From NCBI RefSeq assembly GCF_000334155.1, contig NZ_ANNK01000106.1, positions 1 to 54,390 of the forward strand: DNA of 54,390 nt, in the 5' to 3' direction. The translations under genes were made by a program, and so were the position numbers. The stretch comes from Halalkalibacterium ligniniphilum. GTDB taxonomy: Bacteria; Bacillota; Bacilli; Bacillales; Bacillaceae_D. Of the stretch, positions 51,917 to 54,390 are shown piece by piece (the stretch's first letter is position 1; every line of letters starts with the position of its first letter). Below the pieces are notes generated by a model. That model did no database searches, was not told where the DNA came from, and saw nothing but the letters and a program-made list of their open reading frames with translations.

Positions 51917-52571
51917 TACGTTTTAATCTCCTTTCAAGCATGCGGCCGATTATCGTAAGAATCATTACTAAAACATAATAAATCAGCGCAACAAACAACA
52001 GCGCCTCGAAGGAACGAAAAATTTGTGCATTAACAACTTGTGCTCGACGCATTAAGTCCATGACGCCAATGACTGATACAATCGCTGATTCTTTCGTTAA
52101 ATTAATAAATTCATTAAAAAGTGCCGGTAAAATATTTTTTAAAGCCTGAGGTAAGATAATTTTCAACATCATCGGACGAGCCGGAATGCCTAGCGCTTCT
52201 GCGGCTTCCCTCTGTCCTTTATCAACCGCTTGAATGCCCGCACGAATAATCTCAGAAACATATGCCGCTGAGTTTAAACTGAAGGCAAGGACCCCTGCTG
52301 TATAAGCATTGATATCAATCCCAAATTGAGGCGGTGCAAAGTAAATAATCATTAATTGTACAATTAAAGGTGTACCACGAAAAACAGACGTATAAGCGTC
52401 TGCAAGAAAACGTAAGATACGGTTCTTACCAATTTTAAATGTGGCGAGCACCGTTCCTAAGGCTAATCCTAGTAATATTGAAACAGATACAAACTGTAAC
52501 GTGACCCCGATCCCTTGTAGCATAAAAGGGATAAAGGGCACAATTTGGGAAAAATCCAAATTCATGCCCAT
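51909..52571 (-). CDS. artQ: amino-acid ABC transporter permease ArtQ
   Basis: 220 residues, five predicted spans, HisM/GlnP-type permease with the EAA loop [29 protein letters not shown]. Equivalent to YqiY. It works with ArtP and ArtR; the arginine preference is inferred from B. subtilis. GAGAGGAATGAA precedes ATG. Confidence 0.9.
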   Translation of the reverse strand: MGMNLDFSQIVPFIPFMLQGIGVTLQFVSVSILLGLALGTVLATFKIGKNRILRFLADAYTSVFRGTPLIVQLMIIYFAPPQFGIDINAYTAGVLAFSLNSAAYVSEIIRAGIQAVDKGQREAAEALGIPARPMMLKIILPQALKNILPALFNEFINLTKESAIVSVIGVMDLMRRAQVVNAQIFRSFEALLFVALIYYVLVMILTIIGRMLERRLKRSD

Positions 52572-52602
52572 TTCATTCCTCTCTAAAACAAATATTTATT
52601 CC

Positions 52603-53433
52603 TTACTCATCTGTGTCAAGCCATTTAACAATTAATTCATCGACTGTTCCATTTTCAATCAATTCATTTAATTTTTCATTAAACGGCTCAACAAGCTCAC
52701 TACCCTTTGGAAAAGCAATGGCAAACCCAGACTCTTCATCTACACCCATTTCAAATGACGTTAATCCGTCTTGTGCAGCAACATAACCCTCTGCGACCTT
52801 ATCTTCAATAATTAAAGCATCAAGACGTCCTGCAAGTAATTCTTGAATTAAATCAGGAATACGATCTCTTGTTTCAATCGTTAATTCCCCTAGTTCCTCT
52901 TGCAAGTCTGCAGCAGTTTCCTCTTGAATGGAACCAAGCTGTACACCAACGCTTTTTCCAATTAAATCTTCAATCGAAGCAATACCACTGCCTTCAGGAA
53001 CAACAATCAAGTTTGCCGCTTCATAATACGTATTGGAAAAATCAACGTTTTCTCTACGATCGTCCGTTGCAGACATGGCTGACATTACAAAGTCAACACG
53101 CTCAGACTCAAGTGCAGCAATCAAACCATTAAAATCCATGTTCATGATTTCAAGCTCATAGCCAAGCTCTTCTGTAATTAACTCTGCAAGCTCGATGTCA
53201 AAACCAACATACTCTCCCGTTGTAACATCAACAGATTCGAACGGCGGGTAATCAGCAGATGTACCCATAACAATTGTACCGCCAGCTTCCTCTGTCGGTG
53301 CTTCTTCTGCATTTTCTGCAGGTGTTTCTGGCGTTTCTTCAGCCGGCTCTTCTTCGCTTGTCCCACATGCAGCAAGCAAACCTAGTGATAGGATTGCCGA
53401 CATTCCTAATGTTAACCATTTATTTTTTTTCAT
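52603..53433 (-). CDS. artP: amino-acid-binding lipoprotein ArtP
   Basis: 276 residues. The signal peptide ends in lipobox LLAAC (Cys23), then a very acidic Glu/Pro/Ala linker (about 24-50), typical of extracellular lipoproteins of alkaliphiles, then the SBP_bac_3 domain (TSADYPPFESVDVTTGEYVG ... DFVMSAMSATDDRR). First gene of artPQR. The upstream interval 53434-53800 shows no gene or clear leader. Confidence 0.9.
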   Translation of the reverse strand: MKKNKWLTLGMSAILSLGLLAACGTSEEEPAEETPETPAENAEEAPTEEAGGTIVMGTSADYPPFESVDVTTGEYVGFDIELAELITEELGYELEIMNMDFNGLIAALESERVDFVMSAMSATDDRRENVDFSNTYYEAANLIVVPEGSGIASIEDLIGKSVGVQLGSIQEETAADLQEELGELTIETRDRIPDLIQELLAGRLDALIIEDKVAEGYVAAQDGLTSFEMGVDEESGFAIAFPKGSELVEPFNEKLNELIENGTVDELIVKWLDTDE

Positions 53434-53816
53434 TAAAAAATTCCCCCTATGAATTTATTCTCGTAATGTAATATTTATTCAAGTGTATGTATCTTAACAC
53501 ATGCTTCTTTTTTTTTGAAGTACTTTAGCAAAAATTATCCCGTCATTATTATTTACAGAATATTCGATTCGGTTCAACATCTAATTCAGTCCCTATTTGA
53601 CACCTTATAAGCTTTAAATCCTTCCAAAACAAATGAGTCGATTCCTTTATTCCAATAGCAAAAAATTGAACAAAAGAGGGTATCTTAATCAATGATAATA
53701 GCCTTTTCTATCATCTTTTATTTTAGATTCGCTCGCTTTGTATTCATCATTCTCCACATTTAAGCTAGAATATCTTATAATAATGCTACATTTTGATTTG
53801 AAAGGTGAGAGCGTGC

Positions 53817-54194
53817 ATGCCTTTTCGACGTGAAGATGCGTTTCGTTATACATTTGAAGATCCGCTTAAGTCAACTTTTCGATTGATCAAAGCCGATGAA
53901 AAGAACATTCGTAGTTCTGAGGGAGAAATGTGTATTCTAGATATTAGCCCTGGCGGTATTCGAATGTCTACTACGTATGAACTACCTGATCCAGAGGAAA
54001 CAAGCCTATTTTTAGAAATCGATCTTCCGATCAATGAAGCTGCTTTAGTTATGAGAGGAGAAGTCGTATGGAAGAAAAGCTATGCTTCTTCTTTCGAATA
54101 CGGAATTAACTTTCATAATACAGAAAAAGAGCGCCAAATGATTGTTGCCGAATTAAAAATCTACGTTAAACGTCATTTAAAGTTAGGAAAATAA
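53817..54194 (+). CDS. PilZ-domain protein
   Basis: 125 residues with the PilZ motif pair: FRREDAFRY at the N-terminus (Arg cluster) and DISPGGIRM at about 45-53. PilZ domains bind c-di-GMP. This one is a single domain, similar to other small Bacillus PilZ proteins, so the effector is unknown. AAGGTGAG lies 8 bases before ATG 53817; the TATAAT at about 53776 could be its -10. Confidence 0.85.
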   Translation: MPFRREDAFRYTFEDPLKSTFRLIKADEKNIRSSEGEMCILDISPGGIRMSTTYELPDPEETSLFLEIDLPINEAALVMRGEVVWKKSYASSFEYGINFHNTEKERQMIVAELKIYVKRHLKLGK

Positions 54195-54282
54195 ATCCCT
54201 AGTTTGCTTCGTTTTTTCATGTATGTATTTTATTTTACCTCCTTTACCGGCGGATTCTCTATACTACATTAAGGAGGATTAA

Positions 54283-54390
54283 ATGGACCTAATTCTTGTT
54301 GTTGCTCTTGGGGCACTCATTGGTATTTTTTCTGGTTTTTTTGGTATTGGAGGAGGAATGATTTTAACACCTCTTCTTCTGCTAATAGGT
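54283..54390 (+). CDS. TauE/SafE-type sulfite/sulfonate permease (5' part)
   Basis: The first 36 codons are in the window; the gene continues beyond the edge. Behind a perfect AAGGAGG site, the protein starts with a membrane span and the signature GIFSGFFGIGGGMILTPLLL of the TauE/SafE family (sulfite/organosulfonate exporters). A link to the sulfur genes of this window is possible but distance argues against an operon. Confidence 0.85.
   Translation, partial: MDLILVVALGALIGIFSGFFGIGGGMILTPLLLLIG

Overview
The window reads as chromosome of a low-GC, endospore-forming Bacillaceae, most likely an alkaliphilic or haloalkaliphilic relative of Bacillus/Alkalihalobacillus. The evidence is orthologues of B. 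subtilis yqj-region genes (yqzH, yqjQ, yqjM, yqjA, yqjE, mce, a yqjW/yqjH-type Pol IV, artPQR), a NaChBac-type voltage-gated sodium channel typical of alkaliphilic bacilli, TnrA, T-box control of proline synthesis, strong AGGAGG ribosome sites, and a few TTG/GTG starts. Gene order is mosaic: conserved blocks are separated by single genes, repeats and insertion-sequence remains.

Layout. 1-7 kb: YqzH, a membrane protein broken by a frameshift, YqjQ, the T-box-controlled proBA-proC operon, a renalase-like flavoprotein and a WYL-like mini-protein. 7-9.5 kb: sodium channel followed directly by an IS110-family element with a candidate bridge RNA. 10-16.5 kb: aspartokinase, FolE2, small enzymes and biotin synthase under a BirA operator. 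16.5-18.4 kb: comB-comA-VOC operon (phosphosulfolactate synthesis). 18.5-21.6 kb: siroheme operon (SUMT-HemD fusion, SirB, SirC). 22-26.6 kb: tnrA, thioredoxin-reductase-like protein, YibQ-type deacetylase, membrane-anchored subtilase. 27-33.5 kb: the assimilatory sulfate operon cysH-sat-cysP-cysC-sulfite reductase-DUF3906. 33.6-39.4 kb: DUF4097 lipoprotein, DarB/CbpB, YqjM, CPBP protease, DUF1906 protein, DMT transporter. 39.6-45 kb: YaaR and a flagellar module (ylqG-ylqH-fliS-hag) with a SigD promoter. 45-54.4 kb: Pol IV, M20 peptidase, methylmalonyl-CoA epimerase, Prli42, YkuD transpeptidase, YqjA, artPQR, PilZ protein and the start of a TauE/SafE permease.

The sulfur genes form one physiological unit. 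CysP imports sulfate, Sat/CysC/CysH activate and reduce it to sulfite, and the siroheme operon makes the cofactor of the sulfite reductase. Sulfite is also a substrate of ComA, and a TauE/SafE-type permease (sulfite/sulfonate-export family) begins at the right edge.

The observation most worth testing is upstream of cysH: a 17-codon ORF with a good ribosome site and two adjacent cysteine codons runs into an intrinsic terminator (33344-33423). This looks like a cysteine-sensing leader-peptide attenuator. Other notable points are the TLDSWAS filter of the sodium channel, the candidate IS110 bridge RNA with a 10-nt complementarity to the element's left side, the SigD-driven orphan flagellin module, a 30-codon ORF and three 11-bp direct repeats before the siroheme operon, a structured 144-bp element, and two families of dispersed repeats.
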